Shown: positions 7,953 to 16,246, numbered from the stretch's first letter. The stretch is 23,521 nt of DNA from MGBC163016 sp964469815 (GCA_964469815.1 CAYXZC010000027.1:1-23521), one strand, 5' to 3'. Notes: generated by a model from the letters alone, not told the origin. Translations and numbers: made by a program.

Positions 7953-9530
7953 CTATAGGTTGATCCTCCAAATGTTCTTCAGATCAAGGCTCGACCTGAG
8001 CGTCTCCATAACATCATCCGATACATCGCCCTCTACGTTTATATACACGAGAGCACATCTCTCTTCAGGCTTTGTACCGATCTGCATCGTCGTGATGTTT
8101 ATACCAGCATCTCCGAGGATCCTCCCGATGATACCGATACGCCCAGGCCCATCAACGTATTCGAATATGAGAGAGCGCTTCGCAGGGGCAATATCGATCT
8201 TGTACCCGAGTATCGATATGATCCTTGGTTGGGAATCCACACCGAAAAGCGTTGAGGCCAATTCGACATCATCGGCTCTTATGCTAACAGCGCTCGAATA
8301 CTCCTCAGCGCTATCCTTCGACGAAGAGCATGTCTTGATCCCGTGCCTTGAAGCCAAGGATTCAGCGCTTGCACCCTCGGTATGCTGGATCTGCTTGTAG
8401 GTGATGATCCCGTCCACAGCACCCGCAACAAGAGGAGCTGCGCCCTCCTGCGATATATCGCCTTCGAGAACCACTTCGAGCTTCTTCGGCATGCGACCCA
8501 GTATCTCGTAAGCTATGCGCCCCATCATCTTGCAAGCCGGTATGTAGGGCTGTATCTTGTCGATGACCTCGGGAGGAAGCGTGGAGGAATTGATCGCCGT
8601 GGGAACGATGGAGCCTTCGAGACCGGCCCATACGTATTCAGCGATCTGCACGCCGGCGTTGATCTGCGCCTCTTTCGTGACCGCGCTGATATGCGGGGTG
8701 AGTATCACGTTATCCAGTTCATGCAAAGGCGATTCGATGCATGGCTCATCCTCGAATATGTCGATCGCGGCAGCTGATATCTTGCCGGCAGCGACGAAAT
8801 CGGCCAGTGAATCTATGTCATAGATTCCCCCACGAGCCGAGTTTATGAGTATGACGCCCGTCTTCATGGCAGCGAATTCCTTCGCCGAGAACATGCCCAG
8901 CGTATCCGATGTGCGAGGTAGATGCACGGTTATGATATCGGCCATGGCGATGACCTCGTCCATATCATCGAACAGCTCGACATCGAGCTCTTGAGCGCGC
9001 TCGGGCGAACAATACGGATCATAGGCGACAAGGTGCATCCCGAATGCCTGAGCGCGGACAGCAACGGCGCTCCCGACCCGTCCGAGACCGAAGATCGCAA
9101 GCGTCTTGCCGTAGAGCTCGACCCCCTCGAAAAGATGGCGCTCCCATTTTCCCGAATGCATCGATGCGTTCGCCTGGGGAACCATGCGCGCAGCACTGAG
9201 CATCAATGCCATCGTATGCTCTGCAGCAGAGATGATGTTCGATGTAGGCGCGTTGCAGACGATGACATTGCGAGCCGCACACGCATCAAGATCGATATTA
9301 TCGACAGTGACACCGGCACGGCCGATGATCTTGAGGTTCTTGGCAGCATCCAAAAGACCCGGCGTGATCTTCGTCGCAGAGCGGATTATCAAGGCATCGT
9401 AGGGTTCGATGATATCCTTGAGCTCATCCTCGCTAAGATCCAGCCGCACATCGACGTCATAGCCTTTTGATGTTATGACGTCTATCCCCTCTTGTGCTAT
9501 ACGTTCGGTTATCAAGACCTTCGATGCCAT
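7953..9530 (-). CDS. serA: D-3-phosphoglycerate dehydrogenase
   Basis: 525-residue SerA of the long type, oxidising 3-phosphoglycerate to 3-phosphohydroxypyruvate with NAD+ in the first step of serine synthesis. In order: the substrate-binding region, including IIGRAGVTVDNID; the NAD-binding Rossmann motif GLGRVGSAVA (near 155); the catalytic arginine in NSARGG; the glutamate in DIFEDEP; and the histidine in LTPHISAVTKEAQ. These are followed by the allosteric substrate-binding domain (about 315-450) and a C-terminal ACT domain (LIFEYVDGPGRIGIIG onward) for serine feedback. Small departures from consensus are GRAGVTVDN (usually GVGVDN) and HISAVT (usually HLGAST); catalytic residues are kept. 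AGGAG sits five bases before the ATG. A strong GC-rich hairpin lies in the gap after serC. Confidence 0.96.
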   Translation of the reverse strand: MASKVLITERIAQEGIDVITSKGYDVDVRLDLSEDELKDIIEPYDALIIRSATKITPGLLDAAKNLKIIGRAGVTVDNIDLDACAARNVIVCNAPTSNIISAAEHTMALMLSAARMVPQANASMHSGKWERHLFEGVELYGKTLAIFGLGRVGSAVAVRAQAFGMHLVAYDPYCSPERAQELDVELFDDMDEVIAMADIITVHLPRTSDTLGMFSAKEFAAMKTGVILINSARGGIYDIDSLADFVAAGKISAAAIDIFEDEPCIESPLHELDNVILTPHISAVTKEAQINAGVQIAEYVWAGLEGSIVPTAINSSTLPPEVIDKIQPYIPACKMMGRIAYEILGRMPKKLEVVLEGDISQEGAAPLVAGAVDGIITYKQIQHTEGASAESLASRHGIKTCSSSKDSAEEYSSAVSIRADDVELASTLFGVDSQPRIISILGYKIDIAPAKRSLIFEYVDGPGRIGIIGRILGDAGINITTMQIGTKPEERCALVYINVEGDVSDDVMETLRSSLDLKNIWRINL

Positions 9531-9563
9531 ACGATCTCCTATTCAAGATGCTCTTGCACATAC

Positions 9564-9585
9564 GCCGGCCGAATCGTCGGCCGGC
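9564..9585 (-). repeat. GC-rich hairpin in the serC-serA gap
   Basis: A perfect 9-bp inverted repeat, GCCGGCCGA / TCGGCCGGC, with a four-base loop occupies the middle of the 68-bp serC-serA spacer. There is no T-run on either side, so it is not a typical intrinsic terminator. It could set differential serC/serA expression by processing or 3'-end stabilisation (inference). Confidence 0.7.
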
Positions 9586-9598
9586 ATCTTCGCGTTAT

Positions 9599-10681
9599 CT
9601 AGGAATGATCCTTCTCGAATTGCGCCATGAAATCAACAAGTGCCTCCACACCGGCTTTTGGCATAGCGTTGTAGATGCTAGCGCGCATCCCACCAACGGA
9701 TCTATGCCCTTTGATGGATTCGATGTTATGATCCTTCGCTTCGGAGACGAACAGCGCATCAAGATCATCGGAACCAGTGATGAACGGCACGTTCATGAGA
9801 GATCTGCAATCCTTGTCTGCCGTAGGCTTGAACAGCTTGGAGGAATCCAGATAGTCATAGAGAATGGATGCCTTCTCAACATTGCGCTGCTTCATGACCT
9901 CAAGACCACCCATGTTCTTCAGCCACTTGAAGACAAGGCCGCAGATATATATGCCCCAGCAAGGCGGTGTGTTCGACAGGCTCTTGGCCTCTGCTTGGGT
10001 GATATAGCGCATTATGGTTGGAGTCTGCGGATTGACATCTTCGCGGATCAGATCATCGCGGATGATGACAATGACGACACCTGCAGGCCCGATGTTCTTC
10101 TGCACGCCACCATAGATGACACCATAGTCGGAAACGTTCACAGGCTCTGATAGGAACATAGAGGAAACATCGCTGACGAGCGGAATATCTCCTGTATCAG
10201 GAAGCTTCGGATACTTCGTGCCGTATATGGTCTCGTTTTGGCAGATGTATACATAATCGGCATCTTCAGAGAATGAGAGCGAATCCACATCCGGTACGTA
10301 TGAGAAGTTCTTATCCTCAGAGCTAGCGACAAGACGCGCATCTCCATAGAGCTTCGCCTCTTTGTAGGCCTTCTTCGACCAAGATCCGGAAACGATGTAG
10401 TCAGCAACGCCGTTTCTCATCAGATTCATAGGGATAGCAGCGAATTGCTGGGTTGCGCCACCTTGCAAGAAGAGCACATGATAGTTATCCGGGATGGACA
10501 TCAGCTCTCTGATATCCGCCTCGGCGGTCTCGATTATCCCTGCGAAGGCTTTCGAGCGATGGCTCATCTCCATGACGGACATTCCGGTACCGTTATAATC
10601 GAGCATCCCTGCCTGTGCCTCGCGAAGAACCTCTTCGGGAAGAACAGCCGGACCGGCAGAAAAATTGAAAACACGTGACAT
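9599..10681 (-). CDS. serC: Phosphoserine aminotransferase
   Basis: 360-residue SerC, a class V PLP-dependent aminotransferase converting 3-phosphohydroxypyruvate and glutamate to phosphoserine and 2-oxoglutarate. Family signatures are NFSAGPAVLPEEVL at the N-terminus, MSVMEMSHRSKAF, FLQGGATQQFAAIPMNL, and the PLP-lysine segment YGGVQKNIGPAGV (lysine near residue 200). RSVGGMRASIYNAMP lies near the C-terminus. The length is typical. The ATG at 10681 follows AAAGGAG with nine bases spacing. It is the first gene after a 380-bp structured intergenic region, and serA follows after 68 bp, so the two serine enzymes are cotranscribed. A phosphoserine phosphatase is not in the window. Confidence 0.97.
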   Translation of the reverse strand: MSRVFNFSAGPAVLPEEVLREAQAGMLDYNGTGMSVMEMSHRSKAFAGIIETAEADIRELMSIPDNYHVLFLQGGATQQFAAIPMNLMRNGVADYIVSGSWSKKAYKEAKLYGDARLVASSEDKNFSYVPDVDSLSFSEDADYVYICQNETIYGTKYPKLPDTGDIPLVSDVSSMFLSEPVNVSDYGVIYGGVQKNIGPAGVVIVIIRDDLIREDVNPQTPTIMRYITQAEAKSLSNTPPCWGIYICGLVFKWLKNMGGLEVMKQRNVEKASILYDYLDSSKLFKPTADKDCRSLMNVPFITGSDDLDALFVSEAKDHNIESIKGHRSVGGMRASIYNAMPKAGVEALVDFMAQFEKDHS

Positions 10682-10798
10682 CTTATCTTTCTCCTTTTGT
10701 TCTGGATTGCTGAACTACATTCTAATACTGTTGATGCGCCATGCGACCCGAATACAGAGAGACGGTCTATTCGAAGATAGGTTGAATCGAAAAAAGAT

Positions 10799-10832
10799 CC
10801 TATAGCAAACTTCAGTAGACCTAAAGGTCTAC
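10799..10832 (-). promoter_or_regulatory. Putative serC promoter with palindromic operator
   Basis: A perfect inverted repeat, GTAGACC-TAAA-GGTCTAC, spans 10815-10832. On the minus strand, 10 bases further downstream, lies TGC-TATAGG (10799-10804), an extended -10-like element. The palindrome falls exactly where a -35 box would be, and the sequence there (CCTTTA) is a poor -35. That arrangement fits a regulator-dependent promoter for serC about 120 bases upstream of the start codon. No factor can be named from sequence alone. Confidence 0.4.
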
Positions 10833-10868
10833 ACTACGATCCTTCTTAATAATCAATACCAAAAAAAT

Positions 10869-11060
10869 CAGGTCGTTCGTAAAGATAGCGAGGATCCGAC
10901 AGGGGTCTGTAATTGCCCCGCCTTTGAGCCAAGTTGGCTTAGGCCAACGCAGAGTTCAAAACAAGGGGCAAGGACAGGTGCCTGTCGCGACGCAAAGCTA
11001 GTCCCTTTAGGGAGATCCGCAGCGTCAGCTGAGAAATAATATCAATATTATTTCTCAGCT
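10869..11060. ncRNA. Highly structured intergenic element of unknown identity (c-di-GMP-I-like core on the plus strand)
   Basis: At least four nested or adjacent stem systems lie in this 190-bp stretch. An outer stem TTGCCCC/GGGGCAA (10913-10919 with 10965-10971) encloses TTTGA/TCAAA and the hairpin GTTGGC-TTAG-GCCAAC (10933-10948). Then come GACAGG/CCTGTC (10973-10986), GACGC/GCGTC (10989-10993 with 11022-11026) enclosing TCCC-TTTA-GGGA, and a 34-base perfect palindrome (11027-11060). Read on the plus strand, GGCAA, a hairpin and then GACGCAAAGC (10989-10998) match the core order of the class I cyclic-di-GMP (GEMM) riboswitch, but the 3' half does not fit well. No plus-strand gene follows. 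It may instead be a minus-strand ilvC 3'UTR element or an inserted repeat. Strand and function are unresolved. Confidence 0.35.
11027..11060. repeat. 34-base perfect palindrome immediately after the ilvC stop
   Basis: Two 16-base arms (11027-11042 and 11045-11060) separated by CA are exactly complementary. The palindrome ends one base before the ilvC stop codon complement at 11062. The stem is AT-rich in the centre and has no T-run after it on either strand. It probably forms the 3' end hairpin of the ilv mRNA or a barrier between ilvC and serC transcription. Confidence 0.85.
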
Positions 11061-11061
11061 T

Positions 11062-12054
11062 CTAAGATATCCAAGAGAACATCCCTCGTATCTTCTCTCC
11101 GGTCTTCTCGATCTCATGATCGTTTATGGCTTCGCGCTGTTCGATCAACCACTTATGCCCGCACTTGCAATCCTCGACGAACTCCTCAGCAAAGCTACCA
11201 TCTTGAATACGAGCCAATATCTCCTTCATGGCTTGCCTGCTCTGCTCGTTGATGACCTTAGGCCCTGCATAATACTCGCCGTATTCTGCAGTGTTCGAGA
11301 TGGAGTAGTTCATGAAGTGGATGCCGCTCTCATACATCAAGTCCACGATCATCTTCATCTCGTGATAGCACTCGAAATATGCGAGCTCAGGCGGATATCC
11401 AGCATCGACGAGCGTCTCGAATCCGGCTTTCACGAGCTCGACCAATCCACCGCAGAGAACCGCTTGCTCGCCGAACAGATCCTCTTCGGTCTCCTCTTTG
11501 AAAGTGGCTTTGATGACACCTGCACGGGCACCACCTACGCCCCAAGCATATGAGAGTGCAATATCCCAAGCATCCCCTGTGGCGTCTTGCTGTACGCAGA
11601 TCAGATCAGGAACTCCGGATCCTTCCGTGTATTGACGGCGAACGATATGACCCGGGCCTTTGGGAGCGCACATGATGACGTTCACGTCTTCCGGAGGGGT
11701 GATGTAGCCGTAGTGGATGTTGAAGCCATGCGCGAAAGCGAGCGTATCCCCGGCTTCCAAGTTGGGGGCGATATACTCCTCATAGACCTCAGGCTGAAGC
11801 TCATCCGGGACAAGTATCATGATAAGATCGGCCTCGCGAGCCGCTGTGGCCATATCCACAACTTTAAGCCCGGCATCGCGGGCGGCTTCGATGGATCTCG
11901 ATCCCTCACGAAGACCCACCCGGACATCGCATCCGGAATCCATGAGATTCAGCGCATGGGCATGCCCTTGGCTTCCGTATCCGATGACGGCGATCTTCTT
12001 GTTCTTGATGATATTGGGATCACAATCCTGTTCGTAATAGATGGTTACTGCCAT
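11062..12054 (-). CDS. ilvC: Ketol-acid reductoisomerase (class I)
   Basis: 330-residue short-form KARI, which isomerises and reduces acetolactate or acetohydroxybutyrate to the dihydroxy acids of valine and isoleucine synthesis, using Mg2+ and NADPH. The Rossmann motif GYGSQGHAHALNLMDSG (near 25-41) is followed by VGLREGSRS, whose Arg and Ser suit the NADPH phosphate. Catalytic-domain motifs are FAHGFNIHYG, APKGPGHIVR, the metal-binding DLFGEQAVLCGG, and YECYHEMK-like FECYHEMKMIVDL. The start is the ATG at 12054 with AGGAG five bases upstream; a GTG two codons earlier sits at the edge of that site. ilvN ends 2 bases before it. It is the last gene of the ilvDBNC operon, followed at once by a perfect palindrome. 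Confidence 0.97.
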   Translation of the reverse strand: MAVTIYYEQDCDPNIIKNKKIAVIGYGSQGHAHALNLMDSGCDVRVGLREGSRSIEAARDAGLKVVDMATAAREADLIMILVPDELQPEVYEEYIAPNLEAGDTLAFAHGFNIHYGYITPPEDVNVIMCAPKGPGHIVRRQYTEGSGVPDLICVQQDATGDAWDIALSYAWGVGGARAGVIKATFKEETEEDLFGEQAVLCGGLVELVKAGFETLVDAGYPPELAYFECYHEMKMIVDLMYESGIHFMNYSISNTAEYGEYYAGPKVINEQSRQAMKEILARIQDGSFAEEFVEDCKCGHKWLIEQREAINDHEIEKTGEKIRGMFSWIS

Positions 12055-12056
12055 TT

Positions 12057-12539
12057 TCACTCCTTCGAATTCCTGGACATGGCTATCTTGCCCGTTCTTA
12101 CGATTTCCTTGATGCCATAGCTTCTGAACAGATCCTCTAGCCCTTTGAGCTTCTGCCCATCCCCTGTAGCCTCTATGGTAAGAGATGTTCGACCCACATC
12201 GACTATCTTCGCACGGAAGATATTCGCGATCTCGATGATCTCGTTACGCCGTTCCGGAGACGCGTTGACCTTGTATAGGACCAACTCGCGCTCGATCGCA
12301 CCCTCATCGGTGAGATCGGTGATCTTATGCACGCTTATCAGCTTATGGAGCTGTTTGGTTATCTGCTCGTAAGCCACATCATCGGCATTCACGATGGCCG
12401 TGACCCTTGACATGGTCGCATCCTCGGTATGTCCCACGGAAAGCGACTCGATATTGAAGCCGCGCCGCGATATCAGTCCGGTCACCCTCGAGAGCACACC
12501 CGGTTTGTTCTCCACCAGCACGGAAAGCACATGTTTCAT
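12057..12539 (-). CDS. ilvN: Acetolactate synthase small (regulatory) subunit
   Basis: 160-residue regulatory subunit of acetohydroxyacid synthase. An N-terminal ACT domain starts KHVLSVLVENKPGVLSRVTGLISRRGFNIESLSVG (residues 2-36), the valine-sensing site of the family. The C-terminal ALS_ss_C domain follows (about 80-160). It pairs with IlvB, raising activity and conferring feedback control. The start ATG at 12539 follows AAGGGG, and the ilvB stop lies 4 bases upstream, so translation is probably coupled. Upstream in-frame ATG codons lie inside the end of ilvB and lack support. Confidence 0.95.
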   Translation of the reverse strand: MKHVLSVLVENKPGVLSRVTGLISRRGFNIESLSVGHTEDATMSRVTAIVNADDVAYEQITKQLHKLISVHKITDLTDEGAIERELVLYKVNASPERRNEIIEIANIFRAKIVDVGRTSLTIEATGDGQKLKGLEDLFRSYGIKEIVRTGKIAMSRNSKE

Positions 12540-12543
12540 GACG

Positions 12544-14541
12544 CTACCCCTTCTCGCTGATATCGATCGGTTCGCCATCCGATACGAAATCGTATTCATC
12601 CCTCGATGATAAGCGCTCCCCTACATCATGAGGGTCGCTCTCCCAACGACCACCGAATTGGGCATCTATGGTCGCGCAAGGCGATCTGTCTGTGGATGAT
12701 ATGGTGAGGCTCGGCATATCCGTACGGACAGCGCCCACTGCAACATCGATGGCTCCCATCACATCATCGAGCGCAGCTCCAGGAGCGACCATCGGATACA
12801 CGTTCTGCTCTCGCGATATCGCTACATCCAAAAGATATGGGCCTTCGGATGAGAGCATCTCCTCAATAGCGGAGACAACATCGCAGGGCTCCTCGATGCG
12901 GCGTCCTTGCCATCCATAGGCCTCTGCTAGCTTCACGAAATCCGGTATGGGATCGAGAAGTGTCTGCGAGTATCTCTTGTCATAGAAGAGCTTCTGCCAT
13001 TGATGAACCATCCCAAGGCAGCGGTTGTCCATGATGAGAACCTTCACAGGAACATCGTTGATGGCAGCCGTGGCCATCTCCTGGGAGTTCATCTGGAAGG
13101 ATCCGTCCCCGGCGATGCAGACGACCTGGCTATCCGGCTTCGCTATAGCCGCTCCTATGGCTGCCGGGAATCCGAACCCCATCGTCCCGAGCCCTCCGCT
13201 CGAGAGGAATGTTCTAGGGCATTGCCTATCTATTATCTGATGCGCCCACATCTGATGTTGACCGACTTCGGTGACGACGATCGAACGTGCCGGATCCAGA
13301 CGATCCGATAGCTCCTGCAAAACGATCTCGGGAACGATCTCGGACTCGTCATCGCCCACGTTAGCATGATAGAGCGGATAGCGCTCCTTCCATTGATCTA
13401 TGAGCGTCAACCATGCTTGCGTTCTGGGTTTCGCGCCATCCTTCTCAAGCTGGGAGATCATCCCTTCGAGCACGCCCTTCAGATCCCCGACGATCGGAAC
13501 CTGCGCCTCTCTTATCTTGCCGATCTCGGCTGGGTCGATATCGATATGGACCACCTTGGCATGGGGTGCGAATTCTGATAGCCGTCCTGTCACCCTATCG
13601 GAGAATCTAGCTCCTGCTGCGATGATGAGATCGCTCTCCGTCATAGCCAGATTGGAGTACTTGGCTCCATGCATCCCAACAGATCCCAGATCGAGCGGAT
13701 GCGATGCAGGAAAACCGCCTTTGCCCATCAAGGTGGTTACGACCGGGATCTGCATCATCTCAGCGATGTTGACAAGCTCGTCGGTCGCTTGAGAGGTGAT
13801 GATGCCGCCGCCCGCATAGATGAGAGGTCTGCTTGCCTGCTCTATCAGCTTGCAAGCGGCGCGGATCTGCTTTGCATTGCCTCTGTACGTAGGTTTATAT
13901 GATGCGATATTCACCTCATCCGGATACTCGAAGGTCATACTCGTGCCCGCAAGGTCGCTTGGGATATCTATAAGAACCGGACCTGGGCGACCTGTGCATG
14001 CGATATGGAACGCCTCGCGAAATGTCTGGGTGAGCTCATCGGTCGATTGGAGCAGGAAGGAGTGCTTAACAACGGGCATCGTGATGCCCACGATATCGGA
14101 TTCCTGAAAGGAATCGGTTCCGATGACAGCCCGAGGAACCTGCCCGGTGATGACAACGAGCGGCACGGAATCCATATAAGCCGTAGCGATGCCGGTAACC
14201 GTGTTCGTCGCACCCGGCCCGCTCGTAACTATGACAACTCCAGGCTTTCCGGTCGCTCGCGCGTAACCATCGGCCATATGCACAGCCCCTTGCTCATGTC
14301 GAGCCAGGATATGATGCAATTGCTCGGAATCGTAAAGGGCATCGTAGATCTTTATCGCCTGCCCTCCAGGATATCCGAAAACGGTATCCACGCCTTCGGC
14401 CTCAAGGGAGGCGATGATGGCCTGCGCGCCTGTCATCTCGCAACCTTGCTTGGCGCTCTTCGATCCCAAGCCGCGTGGAGCGCCGACCTTCGCAGCATTG
14501 CGCTTGGTATTCGATGCTGTATCCGTTCTATTCTCAGCCAC
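12544..14541 (-). CDS. ilvB: Acetolactate synthase large (catalytic) subunit with N- and C-terminal extensions
   Basis: 665-residue TPP-dependent acetohydroxyacid synthase, joining pyruvate with pyruvate or 2-ketobutyrate. The core starts at MTGAQAIIASLEAEGVDTVFGYPGG (about residue 36). It shows the catalytic-glutamate region HEQGAVHMADGYARATG, the FAD-binding middle domain (GSVGMHGAKYSN, GARFSDRVTG), and the TPP motif from GDGSFQMNSQEM to NRCLGMVHQWQ. It ends at the usual YPMVAPGAALDDVMG. Two parts exceed the family core: a 35-residue N-terminal extension beginning at a GTG codon with AGGTG five bases upstream, and a tail of about 69 residues (597-665), polar and acidic, without recognised domain. 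A start at the internal ATG (residue 36) is possible but has a weak ribosome-binding site. ilvD lies 21 bases upstream. Confidence 0.96.
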   Translation of the reverse strand: MAENRTDTASNTKRNAAKVGAPRGLGSKSAKQGCEMTGAQAIIASLEAEGVDTVFGYPGGQAIKIYDALYDSEQLHHILARHEQGAVHMADGYARATGKPGVVIVTSGPGATNTVTGIATAYMDSVPLVVITGQVPRAVIGTDSFQESDIVGITMPVVKHSFLLQSTDELTQTFREAFHIACTGRPGPVLIDIPSDLAGTSMTFEYPDEVNIASYKPTYRGNAKQIRAACKLIEQASRPLIYAGGGIITSQATDELVNIAEMMQIPVVTTLMGKGGFPASHPLDLGSVGMHGAKYSNLAMTESDLIIAAGARFSDRVTGRLSEFAPHAKVVHIDIDPAEIGKIREAQVPIVGDLKGVLEGMISQLEKDGAKPRTQAWLTLIDQWKERYPLYHANVGDDESEIVPEIVLQELSDRLDPARSIVVTEVGQHQMWAHQIIDRQCPRTFLSSGGLGTMGFGFPAAIGAAIAKPDSQVVCIAGDGSFQMNSQEMATAAINDVPVKVLIMDNRCLGMVHQWQKLFYDKRYSQTLLDPIPDFVKLAEAYGWQGRRIEEPCDVVSAIEEMLSSEGPYLLDVAISREQNVYPMVAPGAALDDVMGAIDVAVGAVRTDMPSLTISSTDRSPCATIDAQFGGRWESDPHDVGERLSSRDEYDFVSDGEPIDISEKG

Positions 14542-14562
14542 TTGATCACCTAACCTTTGCTC

Positions 14563-16236
14563 TTAAGAAACGAAAGCGCCTTCATCAGCTGATGTGACAC
14601 TCTTCGCGTATTTTGCGAGCACGCCATGATCATGCTTCGGGGCAGGAGCCACCCATCTATCGCGTCGCATTTGAAGCTCCGCTTCGTCAACATCAAACAT
14701 GAGCGTTCCATTCTCTATATCAAGGGTTATCAGATCGCCTTCTTCGATCAAGGCGATAGGCCCTCCTGCTGCAGCTTCCGGGCTTACATGGCCAATCGCA
14801 GGCCCTTTCGTTGCCCCGGAGAAGCGCCCATCCGTTATAAGGGCAACGCTCTTGGAAAGTCCCATGCCAACAATCGAGGATGTAGGGGTGAGCATCTCGC
14901 GCATCCCAGGGCCTCCCTTTGGCCCCTCATAGCGGATGACGACGATATCCCCCGGACGAATGCTCCCTTCGTTTATCGTCTCGCATGCTTCCTCTTCGCT
15001 GTTGAATACTCTTGCAGGACCGGTATGCACCATCATGGATGGGTCGACGGCCGATTTCTTGACGATCGATCCCTTTGGAGCAAGGTTGCCGTAGAGGACC
15101 TTCAACGCACCTTGGGCGGATATTGGATCATCATGCTTCCTACATACATCGCCATCAGCCGGATGCGTGTGATCTTCGATGTAGGTTCGCATGGGTCCCA
15201 TGCAAGTGAGCGCATCCATATCCAAAAGCCCAAGCTCGAAAAGCTCATGCATCACAACGGGAACGCCGCCGACCTCATATAGGTCGGACAAAGGGCGAGG
15301 GCCTGAGGGCTGGAGCTTCACAAGATGGGGCGTCCTTTGGCTTGCCTGCTCCCAATCATCCATCGTGATGGGTACCCCGGCTGCTCTTGAGATGGCCGTA
15401 AGATGCAAGACGGTGTTGGTGGATCCACCGAAGGCCATATCGCATTCCATCGCATTGTGTATGGACGCACTGTTCACGATATCCTTGGCGCAGATCCCCT
15501 CATCCACCAGCTCCATGATCTTCATCCCGGCATGCTTGGCAAGGCGAAGTCTCTCTGAATACACAGCTGGGATGGTTCCGTTGCCTGGAAGAGCGATGCC
15601 TAGTGCCTCGCAGAGGCAATTCATCGAGTTCGCAGTGAAAAGGCCTGAGCAGCTTCCGCATGTAGGGCAAGCTGTGTTCTCATAGAAATCAAGCTCATCT
15701 TCTGTCATGGTTCCAGCCACCACGCTTGCAGAACCATCGAAAAGCGTATTCAAATCGGTTGTCGGGCCGCAACCTCCTGGCTGCTTTCCGGCAAGCATCG
15801 GGCCTCCCGACACGAAAACGGTCGGGATGTTCACACGCAGCGCTCCGATGAGCATCCCAGGAACGACCTTATCGCAGTTCGGGATGCATACCAGTCCATC
15901 GAATGCATGCCCTTGCACGGCGCATTCCAAAGAATCAGCGATGACCTCGCGCGATACCAAAGAATAATGCATTCCCTCATGGTTCATCGCGATGCCATCG
16001 CACACGCCTATCGTGTTTATCTCGAAGGGAACACCGCCGGCCATGTATATCCCAGCTTTGACAGCATCTGCGATCTTATCCAGATTCGTATGCCCGGGAA
16101 TTATGTCGTTCTTGGAATTGAGGACGGCGATGAAAGGGCGCTTCATCTCCTCATCTGTGATCCCGTCAGCCTTGAGAAGACTCCTATGAGGTGCGCGCAT
16201 CACACCGCATTTGATCTGTTCGCTCCTTGAGTGCAT
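14563..16236 (-). CDS. ilvD: Dihydroxy-acid dehydratase
   Basis: 557-residue IlvD, the iron-sulfur enzyme converting dihydroxy acids to 2-ketoisovalerate and 2-keto-3-methylvalerate. Cluster and Mg ligands are visible in INTIGVCDGIAM, IPNCDKVVPGML and CPTCGSCSGLFTANSMN. SGGPMLAGKQ, the AFGGSTNTVLHL motif, and the C-terminal YEGPKGGPGMREML and TDGRFSGATKGPAIGHVSPEA are family hallmarks. The start is the ATG at 16236 with AGGAGG four bases upstream. The open frame continues upstream to 16284, but that part is the leader terminator and is not coding. It is the first gene of ilvDBNC and is preceded by a T-box leader whose terminator run ends right at the ribosome-binding site. Sugar-acid dehydratases of the same superfamily are less likely in this operon. 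Confidence 0.97.
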   Translation of the reverse strand: MHSRSEQIKCGVMRAPHRSLLKADGITDEEMKRPFIAVLNSKNDIIPGHTNLDKIADAVKAGIYMAGGVPFEINTIGVCDGIAMNHEGMHYSLVSREVIADSLECAVQGHAFDGLVCIPNCDKVVPGMLIGALRVNIPTVFVSGGPMLAGKQPGGCGPTTDLNTLFDGSASVVAGTMTEDELDFYENTACPTCGSCSGLFTANSMNCLCEALGIALPGNGTIPAVYSERLRLAKHAGMKIMELVDEGICAKDIVNSASIHNAMECDMAFGGSTNTVLHLTAISRAAGVPITMDDWEQASQRTPHLVKLQPSGPRPLSDLYEVGGVPVVMHELFELGLLDMDALTCMGPMRTYIEDHTHPADGDVCRKHDDPISAQGALKVLYGNLAPKGSIVKKSAVDPSMMVHTGPARVFNSEEEACETINEGSIRPGDIVVIRYEGPKGGPGMREMLTPTSSIVGMGLSKSVALITDGRFSGATKGPAIGHVSPEAAAGGPIALIEEGDLITLDIENGTLMFDVDEAELQMRRDRWVAPAPKHDHGVLAKYAKSVTSADEGAFVS

Positions 16237-16240
16237 GGAT

Positions 16241-16246
16241 CCTCCT
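16241..16246 (-). promoter_or_regulatory. ilvD ribosome-binding site adjoining the leader terminator
   Basis: AGGAGG on the minus strand begins directly after the seven-T run of the leader terminator, four bases before the ilvD ATG. This decides the start codon. It also means that termination leaves the released leader with no ribosome-binding site. Confidence 0.85.

Noticed and set aside
10901..10971. tmRNA-like start (GGGG.CTGTAATTG) and T-loop-like GTTCAAA
   Set aside because: The two pieces do not form a tRNA-like acceptor, and no tag reading frame or CCA end is present.
10860..11040. TPP riboswitch hint (GCTGAGA on plus, ACCTGA on minus)
   Set aside because: The two short motifs are on different strands and the remaining conserved TPP segments are missing.
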